A stretch of DNA of 8,927 nucleotides from contig CBFHYJ010000064.1 of assembly GCA_965659945.1 (NCBI GenBank), forward strand, positions 1 through 8,927. The letters are read 5' to 3'. The notes below the pieces were generated by a model, which saw only the letters and a list, made by a program, of their open reading frames with translations, made no database searches and was not told the DNA's origin. This DNA is from VMDJ01 sp965659945. GTDB lineage: Bacteria; Pseudomonadota; Gammaproteobacteria; Chromatiales; Chromatiaceae. The position numbers and the translations under genes were made by a program. Of the stretch, positions 1 to 5,653 are shown in pieces; positions within the stretch are counted from its first letter, which is position 1, and every line of letters begins with the position of its first letter.

Positions 1-1
1 G

Positions 2-589
2 GCCAAAAAGAGTGAACGCACCCGTCAACGCATCATTGATGCAGCGAATCGCCTGTTTTACCACCAGGGATATCACAACACCTCATTCACCGATGTGGTG
101 GATGCGACCAATATCCCGCGCGGCAATATCTACTACTACTTCAAAACCAAAGATGAGATTTTGATCGCAGCGATCCGGCATCGCACTGAGCGCATCGCTG
201 CCATGCTAGATGACTGGTCTGGTAAATACCGCACCCCCATCGAACGACTCCATCGCTTTGTGAACATCCTTGAAGATAGCGCCGACTCACTCACTCGTTT
301 TGGCTGCCCGATGGGTTCACTAAATATCGAACTGGGTAAAAACGACCCCGAGTTACAAGAAGAAGCTGAGAACCTTTTTAAGGTATTTGAAGCTTGGTTA
401 GCTGAACAATTTGATGAGCTTGGTTTTGCTGGGCGCTCGCATGAGTTAGCACTGCGCGTAATCGCGATGGGGCAAGGGATCAGCGTGGTCTCACATGTAC
501 ATCGGGATGTAGTCTTCCTAAGACGAGAGCGAGATCGTATGCTCAGCATGATCAACCAACTCGTCGACGGCGAAGAAACCTGCCTCTAG
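2..589 (+). CDS. TetR-family transcriptional regulator (start codon just outside window)
   Basis: This is a DNA-binding repressor of the TetR family. The open frame runs from the window edge. The first visible residues (AKKSERTRQRIIDAANRLF) are a typical TetR start, and base 1 is a G, so the window probably begins at the last base of the ATG. About 195 residues are visible, which is a normal family length. The helix-turn-helix lies around residues 27-50 and ends in the hallmark IYYYFKTKDEIL. The ligand domain contains a GCPMGSLNIEL stretch, recalling the NemR/AcuR-like group. Its cysteine, near residue 103, sits close to the position of the redox-sensing cysteine of NemR; this is an inference only. 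A GTG at 95 would delete half of the helix-turn-helix and is not the start. The gene ends 8 bp before argE, so the two are probably co-transcribed. The inducer is unknown. Confidence 0.93.
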   Translation, partial: AKKSERTRQRIIDAANRLFYHQGYHNTSFTDVVDATNIPRGNIYYYFKTKDEILIAAIRHRTERIAAMLDDWSGKYRTPIERLHRFVNILEDSADSLTRFGCPMGSLNIELGKNDPELQEEAENLFKVFEAWLAEQFDELGFAGRSHELALRVIAMGQGISVVSHVHRDVVFLRRERDRMLSMINQLVDGEETCL

Positions 590-592
590 AGG
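588..592 (+). promoter_or_regulatory. Ribosome binding site of argE
   Basis: AGAGG overlaps the TAG stop codon of the TetR gene and lies 5 nt before the ATG at 598. This supports the chosen argE start and suggests that argE is translated from the same message as the regulator. Confidence 0.7.
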
Positions 593-597
593 TTAAA

Positions 598-1743
598 ATG
601 CCTTACCCCAAAATCGAAAACATGATGCAGCAACTGATTGCTTGCCCTTCTGTGAGCAGTGTCAGTCCACATTGGGATCAATCAAACGAAGCCGTAATTC
701 AACGCTTAGCCGATTGGACTAAGGCGGCTGGCTTTACGGTTGAAGTCATGCCAATCGAAGGCTTCCCAGGTAAATACAACCTTATTGCAAGTATCGGTAG
801 CGGCCCAGATGGCTTAGTTCTCTCGGGTCACACCGACACCGTGCCGTATGACGATGGCAAGTGGAATAGCGATCCTTTCAAGTTACTCGATGAAAATCAT
901 AAGTGGTATGGCTTAGGCACCTGCGACATGAAAGGCTTCTTCGCTGTGGTGCTCGAGGCGCTCCGTGATATCGACCTTAAGCAATTAAAAAAGCCACTGG
1001 TCATTCTGGCAACCGCTGATGAAGAAAGCAGCATGTGTGGTGCGCGCAGCTTGCTCGATGCGCAACGCCAACTAGGCCGCCATGCGGTAATTGGTGAACC
1101 GACCGAACTCAAACCTATTCGTATGCATAAAGGCATTGCGATGGAAGCGATTCGTTTGACCGGTCGCTCAGGTCACTCAAGTAATCCTGCACTAGGTAAT
1201 AGCGCGCTAGACGGCATGTATACCGTAATCGGTGAACTGATGCAGTGGCGTCAATCATTGCAACAGCGTTATCACAACCCTATGTTTGAGATAGATGCAC
1301 CGACCGTGAACTTGGGTCATATTCATGGTGGTGATAATCCAAATCGCATCTGCGCACATTGCGAGCTACACTTTGATATCCGCCCACTACCCGGTATGGA
1401 TATCGAAGCCTTACGTGAAGAGATTGATCATCGCTTAGTAGATGCTTTAGCGAGCACCGGACTTAAGCTTGAACGTGTCTCGTTATTTGAAGGCATACCC
1501 GCCATGGAAACCGATGCTAATGCGCCGATCATTCGTAGCACCGAAACACTCACCGGCAACAAAGCCCAAGCCGTCGCCTTTGGTACCGAAGGTCCTTTCT
1601 TGAATGCGCTAGGTATGGACACCGTGATCATGGGGCCGGGCTCAATCGATCAAGCTCATCAACCCAATGAGTTTGTCTCGCATGATCAAGCTAAGAAAGG
1701 CATCGAGATTATTAAGTCTTTAGTGCGCGAATACTGCTGTTAA
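598..1743 (+). CDS. argE: Acetylornithine deacetylase ArgE
   Basis: ArgE hydrolyses N-acetyl-L-ornithine to ornithine and acetate in the linear arginine pathway, in the cytoplasm. It belongs to the M20 family of dinuclear zinc hydrolases. The 381 residues match the usual ArgE length. The expected active-site motifs are all visible: SGHTDTVP (H78 metal ligand, D80 catalytic), GTCDMKG (D110 metal ligand), ADEESS (E142 general base, E143 metal ligand), GEPT (E167 metal ligand) and DQAHQPNE (H354 metal ligand). A dimerisation domain occupies roughly residues 175-295 and contains the GRSGHSS segment. The start at 598 has a good Shine-Dalgarno sequence. Upstream is a TetR regulator and downstream is argA, so two steps of the same pathway are adjacent. 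No clear ArgR box was found. The M20 family also includes succinyl-diaminopimelate desuccinylase, but the overall match and the argA neighbour favour ArgE. Confidence 0.95.
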   Translation: MPYPKIENMMQQLIACPSVSSVSPHWDQSNEAVIQRLADWTKAAGFTVEVMPIEGFPGKYNLIASIGSGPDGLVLSGHTDTVPYDDGKWNSDPFKLLDENHKWYGLGTCDMKGFFAVVLEALRDIDLKQLKKPLVILATADEESSMCGARSLLDAQRQLGRHAVIGEPTELKPIRMHKGIAMEAIRLTGRSGHSSNPALGNSALDGMYTVIGELMQWRQSLQQRYHNPMFEIDAPTVNLGHIHGGDNPNRICAHCELHFDIRPLPGMDIEALREEIDHRLVDALASTGLKLERVSLFEGIPAMETDANAPIIRSTETLTGNKAQAVAFGTEGPFLNALGMDTVIMGPGSIDQAHQPNEFVSHDQAKKGIEIIKSLVREYCC

Positions 1744-1804
1744 TACTTCCAAAGTGAGAAGCACTGCTATATCTTTGATCCTTAATTAATTTTTAACATT
1801 TCCC

Positions 1805-3112
1805 ATGGCAAAACAAAACGCACAATTTGTTGAATGGTTTAGACAATCATCGCCCTACATCCATGCCCATCGTGGCAAGGTGTTGGTCGTTTCGTTTGAT
1901 GGCGAAGCAATTACCGATAGCGATTTTGCTTACCTAATGTATGACGTTGCCCTTCTCAATGGTTTGGGCATGAAGTTGGTGCTTGTGCCTGGTGCACGCC
2001 CACAAATCGAAGAACGTCTTGCGCTACGTGGCGCCAAGATTCAACTACATAACGGTCTGCGCATCACAGATGAGCAAGCACTTCAGTGCGTTAAAGATGC
2101 TGCCGGAAATGTGCGTGTCGAGATCGAAGCATTGCTTTCGATGGGATTGAACAACTCTCCGATGGCGGGCACAGCGATTCGCGTTGCCTCGGGTAATCAT
2201 GTCACTGCTAAACCGATTGGCATTGTCGATGGTGTGGACTACTTACATACCGGCGAAGTACGTAAAGTGAATGCGGACGCCATTCGAGCGCAGCTCGATG
2301 CGAACTCGGTTGTATTAGTTCCACCACTTGGTTATTCACCGACAGGTGAAGCCTTTAACTTAAGTGCACCGGATGTGGCCTCAGCTGTTGCTGTTGCTTT
2401 ACATGCCGATAAATTGATTTACCTCACCGAAGGTAAACTTAAGTTACCGGCAAGCATGAACAGCTTGGTAACCAAAGAAGTCGATACTGTGTTAGCACGT
2501 CGTAAGTCACTCACTGAAGATCAACGTCGCCTACTCACAAACGCGGCCTCAGCTTGTCGTGCGGGTGTAAAACGCACGCACATCCTAAATCGTCTAGATG
2601 ATGGTGCGATCCTGAGTGAGCTATTTACACGTGAAGGCTCCGGCTTACTGATCACGCAAGAACCATTTGAACAAACGCGTCCTGCCACTATCGATGATGT
2701 TGGCGGCATACTCGAATTGATCGAGCCACTTGAAGCGTCAGGCGCTTTAGTGAAACGTTCACGTGAAAAGCTTGAACAAGAGATAAATTGCTTCACTGTA
2801 ATTGAATGTGACGGCAGCATTATTGCTTGCGCTGCGCTCTATCCTTTCGAAAAAGAATCGACCGCAGAAGTGGCTTGTTTTGTCGTCAGCCCTGACTACC
2901 AAGGAACAGGACGTGGCGAGTCCCTACTGAACCACATCGAAGCTGATGCAAAGCAACAAAAGCTCGACAATATGTTTGTCCTCAGCACACGCACTAGTCA
3001 CTGGTTTAGAGAGCAAGGTTTTATGCCAAGTGATGTGAGCGCCTTACCGAAGCGCAAACGTGATCTGTATAACTGGCAACGTAAAAGCCGGGTATTTAGT
3101 AAAAAGCTTTAA
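1805..3112 (+). CDS. argA: Amino-acid N-acetyltransferase (N-acetylglutamate synthase) ArgA
   Basis: ArgA transfers acetyl from acetyl-CoA to glutamate, the first committed step of arginine synthesis. The 435 residues are close to E. coli ArgA. Residues about 20-285 form an amino-acid-kinase-like domain (KVLVVSFDGEAI, LVLVPGARPQIEERL), which in this family binds the feedback inhibitor arginine and does not phosphorylate. Residues about 290-430 form the GNAT acetyltransferase domain, with the acetyl-CoA loop PDYQGTGRGESLL near 363-375 and the TRTSHWFREQGF segment near 395-406. The ATG at 1805 is the first start codon after an in-frame stop at 1787. No good Shine-Dalgarno precedes it, so initiation may be weak or leaderless. 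The 61-bp gap after argE is AT-rich and shows no convincing promoter or ArgR box. A strong terminator follows directly. Confidence 0.95.
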   Translation: MAKQNAQFVEWFRQSSPYIHAHRGKVLVVSFDGEAITDSDFAYLMYDVALLNGLGMKLVLVPGARPQIEERLALRGAKIQLHNGLRITDEQALQCVKDAAGNVRVEIEALLSMGLNNSPMAGTAIRVASGNHVTAKPIGIVDGVDYLHTGEVRKVNADAIRAQLDANSVVLVPPLGYSPTGEAFNLSAPDVASAVAVALHADKLIYLTEGKLKLPASMNSLVTKEVDTVLARRKSLTEDQRRLLTNAASACRAGVKRTHILNRLDDGAILSELFTREGSGLLITQEPFEQTRPATIDDVGGILELIEPLEASGALVKRSREKLEQEINCFTVIECDGSIIACAALYPFEKESTAEVACFVVSPDYQGTGRGESLLNHIEADAKQQKLDNMFVLSTRTSHWFREQGFMPSDVSALPKRKRDLYNWQRKSRVFSKKL

Positions 3113-3117
3113 ATATA

Positions 3118-3139
3118 GGCGCCGCAAGGCGCCTTTTTT
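3118..3139 (+). terminator. Rho-independent terminator of argA
   Basis: A perfect 6-bp stem GGCGCC/GGCGCC closes a GCAA tetraloop (GNRA type) and is followed by six T residues. It begins 5 bp after the argA stop codon and closes the arginine gene group. Confidence 0.9.
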
Positions 3140-3145
3140 CTGCGC

Positions 3146-3176
3146 AAAAAAACCCAGCGTCACAAGCACCCTGGGC
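3146..3176 (-). terminator. Probable terminator of the candidate small RNA
   Basis: On the minus strand, CCCAG (3175-3171) pairs with CTGGG (3157-3153), extendable by one G-U pair, and seven T residues follow. The loop is long, about 13 nt, with perhaps two inner pairs, so the hairpin is only moderately strong. Confidence 0.5.
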
Positions 3177-3226
3177 GAAAGTTCACCCGAGGGGATCGAG
3201 TGATAATTTGCCTAGGAGGAGGCAAC
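3146..3226 (-). ncRNA. Candidate small RNA with two C-rich hairpin loops
   Basis: Read on the minus strand, this stretch folds into three hairpins. Hairpin 1 (3225-3208) has stem TTGCCT/AGGCAA and loop CCTCCT. Hairpin 2 (3203-3183) has stem TCACTCGA/TCGGGTGA and loop TCCCC. Its one non-Watson-Crick pair is a G-U wobble on the minus strand but a C-A mismatch on the plus strand, which favours minus-strand transcription. Hairpin 3 (about 3176-3153) has a GCCCAG/CTGGGT stem and is followed by seven T residues (3152-3146). A TATAGA box at 3236-3231 would place the transcript start at about 3224, next to hairpin 1. The two loops are complementary to Shine-Dalgarno sequences, as in known sRNAs with C-rich loops that block ribosome binding. 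The -35 box is poor. The RNA might instead be released from read-through of the upstream minus-strand gene. I do not recognise a named family. Confidence 0.5.
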
Positions 3227-3230
3227 ACAC

Positions 3231-3236
3231 TCTATA
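3231..3236 (-). promoter_or_regulatory. Possible -10 box for the candidate small RNA
   Basis: TATAGA on the minus strand matches the sigma-70 -10 consensus at five of six positions. It lies 5 bp before the first hairpin of the candidate RNA. Upstream is a very AT-rich stretch (about 3246-3270) but no convincing -35 hexamer; TTAATT at 3260-3255, with an 18-bp spacer, is the best seen. Confidence 0.3.
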
Positions 3237-3298
3237 ACGGCCACCTATCTATTAAATTAAATAATTTAGACCTAGCCCAATCAGTAAATATCACTCAT

Positions 3299-3329
3299 AA
3301 AAAAGCCGGATGATTTCTCATCCGGCTTT
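3299..3329 (-). terminator. Rho-independent terminator of the secreted repeat-protein gene
   Basis: A perfect 12-bp inverted repeat, AAAGCCGGATGA/TCATCCGGCTTT, encloses a 4-nt loop (GAAA on the minus strand). In the minus direction it ends in six T residues. It lies 21 bp past the stop codon of the minus-strand gene at 3351. In the plus direction the T run is short, so termination should mainly act leftward. Confidence 0.88.
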
Positions 3330-3350
3330 CTAATTTTGGCTGTGGTGTGA

Positions 3351-4313
3351 TTAGTAAATCTTACCCACCGGCTCAATAGGTGCGACAGGCTCAATAAAGG
3401 CACGCTGCTCGCCACCTTCACCGTTACCCCCTTCGCCATTACCAAAGTCAGATGAGCCTTCTTGCCACATTTTACGCATCTCGTCTGGGAATTTACGTGC
3501 ATTACGCTCGAACTCTTCCTCAACGTCGATTGGATTAGGCACGCTGATGTAAGGCGCAGTAAAACCAGGTGGCATACGGCCCATTAAGTTAGGTGTGTTG
3601 ATCGCGTCATCCCACATCTCACCCACGGTGTAACGTGGATCGGTAGGATCAATCCAACGGAATGGCACATCGTTACCCCAAGGCGTAACACCATTCCAAG
3701 AATCAGGACCAAAGCCGCCAAAGAAACCATCACCCCAACCCGGGAAGCTACCCCATGGCAGGCTTTTCATTGGGTGATCGTTCCATTTGTTACGCTCAAA
3801 TGGACCGGTGCTCCATGGACGGAAGTTACCATCTGCCCAACGACCACCGTGATCAAATGGGTTTTGCAGTGGATTTTGACCACCCCACGCATTGCCAAAT
3901 GGATTGCTATCTTCGCTGAATGGGCCACCATTAAACGGACCATTACCACCAAACGGGCCGCTATTTCCGAAAGGACCACCATTAAATGGACCATTACCAC
4001 CAAACGGGCCACTGTTACCAAATGGACCATTGTTGAATGGGCCATAGCCACCATAAGGTGCTGAGTTACCCCATGGCATTGATGTGCCATTACCGTAATT
4101 CGGATTTGGCATGTAAGTGTAACCGCCCCATGGGTTCGACATTGGGGTGTAGTTAGGACCATAGTTATATGGGCCAGGTGCCGCTTGCGCAGGCGCAGCC
4201 GCTTGCGGTGCCGCCTCTGGTGCCGCTAGCGTAGCGTCATTTGCCATAACGACCGACGAGCCGGTCAGTGCTAGCACTGAGAGGATGCCTGATATCCACT
4301 GAGTCTTTTTCAT
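3351..4313 (-). CDS. Secreted Gly/Asn/Pro/Phe-rich repeat protein, sulfur-globule-protein-like
   Basis: A 320-residue protein with a clear Sec signal peptide: basic MKKTQ, a hydrophobic core, and a likely cut after VMA (24/25). No lipobox or other cysteine is present. An Ala/Pro linker (about 30-47) leads into a low-complexity region rich in Gly, Asn, Pro, Phe, Trp and Tyr. This region holds PWGG/NPWG motifs and two tandem copies of GPFGNSGPFGGNGPFNG (96-112, 113-129). From about residue 214 the sequence becomes ordinary and partly acidic, with WIDPTDPRY, MWDDAINTPNLMGRMPPGF and ISVPNPIDVEEEFER, suggesting a conserved C-terminal domain. The composition and export signal resemble the proteins that coat periplasmic sulfur globules in sulfur oxidisers. 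This is a resemblance, not a proven family match; a cell-envelope structural protein is the alternative. AGGAG lies 6 nt before the ATG. The gene is monocistronic, with its own terminator. Confidence 0.88.
   Translation of the reverse strand: MKKTQWISGILSVLALTGSSVVMANDATLAAPEAAPQAAAPAQAAPGPYNYGPNYTPMSNPWGGYTYMPNPNYGNGTSMPWGNSAPYGGYGPFNNGPFGNSGPFGGNGPFNGGPFGNSGPFGGNGPFNGGPFSEDSNPFGNAWGGQNPLQNPFDHGGRWADGNFRPWSTGPFERNKWNDHPMKSLPWGSFPGWGDGFFGGFGPDSWNGVTPWGNDVPFRWIDPTDPRYTVGEMWDDAINTPNLMGRMPPGFTAPYISVPNPIDVEEEFERNARKFPDEMRKMWQEGSSDFGNGEGGNGEGGEQRAFIEPVAPIEPVGKIY
3927..4028 (-). repeat. Tandem duplication of a 51-bp coding unit
   Basis: Two adjacent 51-bp units (3978-4028 and 3927-3977) encode the identical 17-residue sequence GPFGNSGPFGGNGPFNG. 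The units differ at six bases, all silent third-codon positions. The surrounding GPF-type motifs are looser copies of the same theme. Confidence 0.9.
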
Positions 4314-4319
4314 TCTGAG

Positions 4320-4324
4320 CTCCT
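4320..4324 (-). promoter_or_regulatory. Ribosome binding site of the secreted repeat protein
   Basis: AGGAG on the minus strand, 6 nt before the ATG at 4313. It is a strong Shine-Dalgarno and supports this start, which also places the signal peptide at the N-terminus. Confidence 0.75.
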
Positions 4325-4349
4325 ATAGCTTCAATCGATAAGCCCACGT

Positions 4350-4367
4350 CTAATCTGGGGCTAATCT
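4350..4367. repeat. Direct repeat CTAATCT, 11-bp period
   Basis: CTAATCT occurs at 4350-4356 and again at 4361-4367, separated by GGGG. The 11-bp period is about one helical turn. It lies in the divergent region, either within the 5' leader of the repeat-protein gene or as a protein-binding site; neither can be decided from the sequence. Confidence 0.35.
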
Positions 4368-4372
4368 ACAGT

Positions 4373-4401
4373 GACGACATCATATCAGGGTATGATGCGT
4401 C
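4373..4401. promoter_or_regulatory. Divergent promoter/operator palindrome with TATGAT on both strands
   Basis: CATCATA (4378-4384) and TATGATG (4391-4397) form a 7-bp inverted repeat around TCAGGG. With one unpaired base it extends to GACG/CGTC (4373-4376 and 4398-4401). The symmetry puts a TATGAT -10-like hexamer on the plus strand at 4391-4396, facing the DUF302 gene, and on the minus strand at 4384-4379, facing the repeat-protein gene. No good -35 boxes are visible on either side. It could be a bidirectional promoter, an operator, or both. Confidence 0.4.
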
Positions 4402-4420
4402 TGAAATCAATAACCTGCGT

Positions 4421-4437
4421 ATGACCGACCCGGTCAT
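4421..4437. promoter_or_regulatory. Inverted repeat upstream of the DUF302 gene (possible operator or leader hairpin)
   Basis: ATGACCG-ACC-CGGTCAT is a perfect 7-bp inverted repeat with a 3-bp centre, ending 29 bp before the ATG at 4467. Its size suits a dimeric repressor site. If the start point is near 4403 it would also lie in the RNA leader as a small hairpin. Confidence 0.4.
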
Positions 4438-4466
4438 TCAAAGTTCAATTACATAAGGTTGTAACT

Positions 4467-4856
4467 ATGTACGAATTTAACCTCACCCTGAATCTTCCCT
4501 TCGAACAAGCAGTGGAAAAGGTCCGTGAAACCTTGATGGGCGAACAACTTGGCGTGGTCAGCGAGATCGACGTTCAAGCCATTTTTAAGGCCAAAATGGA
4601 CAAGGATATTGCTCCATACCGAATCATGGGCGCGTGTAACCCCAAGCTTGCTGAGCGAGTTCTCGAGGCAGAATCCAATGCCGGCACCTTATTGCCTTGT
4701 AACTTTGTGATGCGCGCTGAAGGTAATGCAACGGTAGTGAGCTTTATGGATCCCGCTTCTGTGCTCGCATTGAGTGAGAATGAAACCATTCGCGAGATTG
4801 GAATAGAAGCTCGCGCCAAGTTGCAACGTGTTGCCGATACCTTAGCTGGCGTGTGA
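4467..4856 (+). CDS. DUF302 family protein
   Basis: A 129-residue soluble protein of the DUF302 family, whose function is not known. The family signature is clear: GACNPKLAERVLEAE (C57, P59) followed by GTLLPCNF (P77, C78) and the MDP segment at 94-96. The two cysteines, conserved as far as I recall, suggest a thiol or ligand-binding role, but this is an inference. No signal peptide or membrane segment is seen. The length fits the single-domain form. A modest Shine-Dalgarno (TAAGG, 4454-4458) precedes the ATG by 8 nt. The stop overlaps the GTG start of the next gene in GTGA, so the two proteins are probably made together. The divergent region upstream is shared with the secreted repeat-protein gene. 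Confidence 0.9.
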   Translation: MYEFNLTLNLPFEQAVEKVRETLMGEQLGVVSEIDVQAIFKAKMDKDIAPYRIMGACNPKLAERVLEAESNAGTLLPCNFVMRAEGNATVVSFMDPASVLALSENETIREIGIEARAKLQRVADTLAGV

Positions 4857-5653
4857 GCCAAGCCTTACCCGAGCAAACCACCTTTTACGGCCGCGATGAC
4901 TTTGGCGTTGTACAAGTCCGCGCTAAAGATCATCAACGCTGGCTGACTTTTGGTAACGATGTCGAGCAAAGCTGTATCGATATCCGTCACCCCTACTCGC
5001 CCGTGCATGAGTATCTGCATGGCATGCTTATCGCACCACTAACGCTGGCTGCGCCAAAACAGCTCGCCATTTTAGGCTTAGGGGGCGGCACACTCGCCAA
5101 TGCCCTTAATCAGCTATTTCCCGACAGCTTTATTGATGGTGTTGATTACCGCCAGCTGGTTATTGATGCCGCTTTATCGGCTTGTGGCCTTGAACTACAT
5201 GACAAACTTACTCTGCACTGTGCTGATGCAAATGACTTCATAAAGCAAAGCCAGACATCGTACGACGTGATCTTTACCGACCTCTATAAGGCGAATGGCG
5301 CACACGAGTTACAAACACAGCAAGCTTTTATGGCCACCTGCGCCGAGAAACTTAGCGATCATGGCGTACTCGTTGCCAATCAATGGGCGAGTGAATTTCG
5401 CGACAGCCAAAAAGCACATGCGGCACTCAATACTGTCTTTGGTGATCAGGTAATTTACTTGCAGGTCGCCGGCGGCAACACGATTGCCTTTGCATACAAA
5501 CACGCATTACCTGACCTCAAGCGCGATACCTTTTACGAGCACGCACAAACAGCAGGACTTAAGATTCATTGCGATCTACAGCGCCAGGCACGCGCCTTTT
5601 GGCGACAGAATGCAGAAGCCTTACAAACAGGGCGTTATCGTAAGCGTGCTTAA
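4853..5653 (+). CDS. Spermidine synthase-like / Rossmann-fold SAM-binding-type protein
   Basis: A 266-residue protein with the fold of spermidine synthases and class I methyltransferases. The nucleotide-binding glycine loop is LAILGLGGGTLANAL (71-85). DGVDYRQLVIDAA (95-107) matches the acidic strand that binds the ribose, CADANDFI (123-130) the adenine-binding Asp motif, and YDVIFTDLYKANGA (137-150) the active-site strand, with D143 in the place of the catalytic Asp. It is shorter than and diverged from SpeE, and GLGGGTLA replaces the usual IGGGDGG. Polyamine synthesis is therefore not assured; the substrate is unknown. The GTG start overlaps the DUF302 stop by 4 bp (GTGA). No independent Shine-Dalgarno is visible, which indicates translational coupling. 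It ends tail-to-tail with the minus-strand gene, sharing TTAA. Confidence 0.85.
   Translation: MSQALPEQTTFYGRDDFGVVQVRAKDHQRWLTFGNDVEQSCIDIRHPYSPVHEYLHGMLIAPLTLAAPKQLAILGLGGGTLANALNQLFPDSFIDGVDYRQLVIDAALSACGLELHDKLTLHCADANDFIKQSQTSYDVIFTDLYKANGAHELQTQQAFMATCAEKLSDHGVLVANQWASEFRDSQKAHAALNTVFGDQVIYLQVAGGNTIAFAYKHALPDLKRDTFYEHAQTAGLKIHCDLQRQARAFWRQNAEALQTGRYRKRA

Noticed and set aside
95..589. GTG at 95 as the start of the TetR regulator.
   Set aside because: It would remove the first helices of the DNA-binding domain, and the frame continues upstream with clear TetR residues.
1744..1804. Promoter or ArgR box between argE and argA.
   Set aside because: The gap is AT-rich but shows no pair of -35/-10 hexamers at proper spacing and no ARG-box palindrome.
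3208..3225. Plus-strand AGGAGG (3214-3219) as a ribosome binding site for a small gene.
   Set aside because: No ATG, GTG or TTG follows at a workable distance, and the motif is the complement of the proposed minus-strand RNA loop.
3281..3523. An 80-codon minus-strand reading frame across the repeat-protein terminator.
   Set aside because: It runs through a perfect terminator hairpin and overlaps the real gene in another frame.
3767..4162. Overlapping reading frames on both strands inside the repeat-protein gene (also 3774-4064 +).
   Set aside because: They are shadows created by the repetitive, stop-poor sequence. They lack ribosome binding sites, and the main frame has a signal peptide, ribosome binding site and terminator.
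4421..4456. Eleven-codon leader reading frame (MTDPVIQSSIT) before the DUF302 gene.
   Set aside because: It has no Shine-Dalgarno and no run of regulatory codons, and its ATG is part of the inverted repeat, so it is probably accidental.
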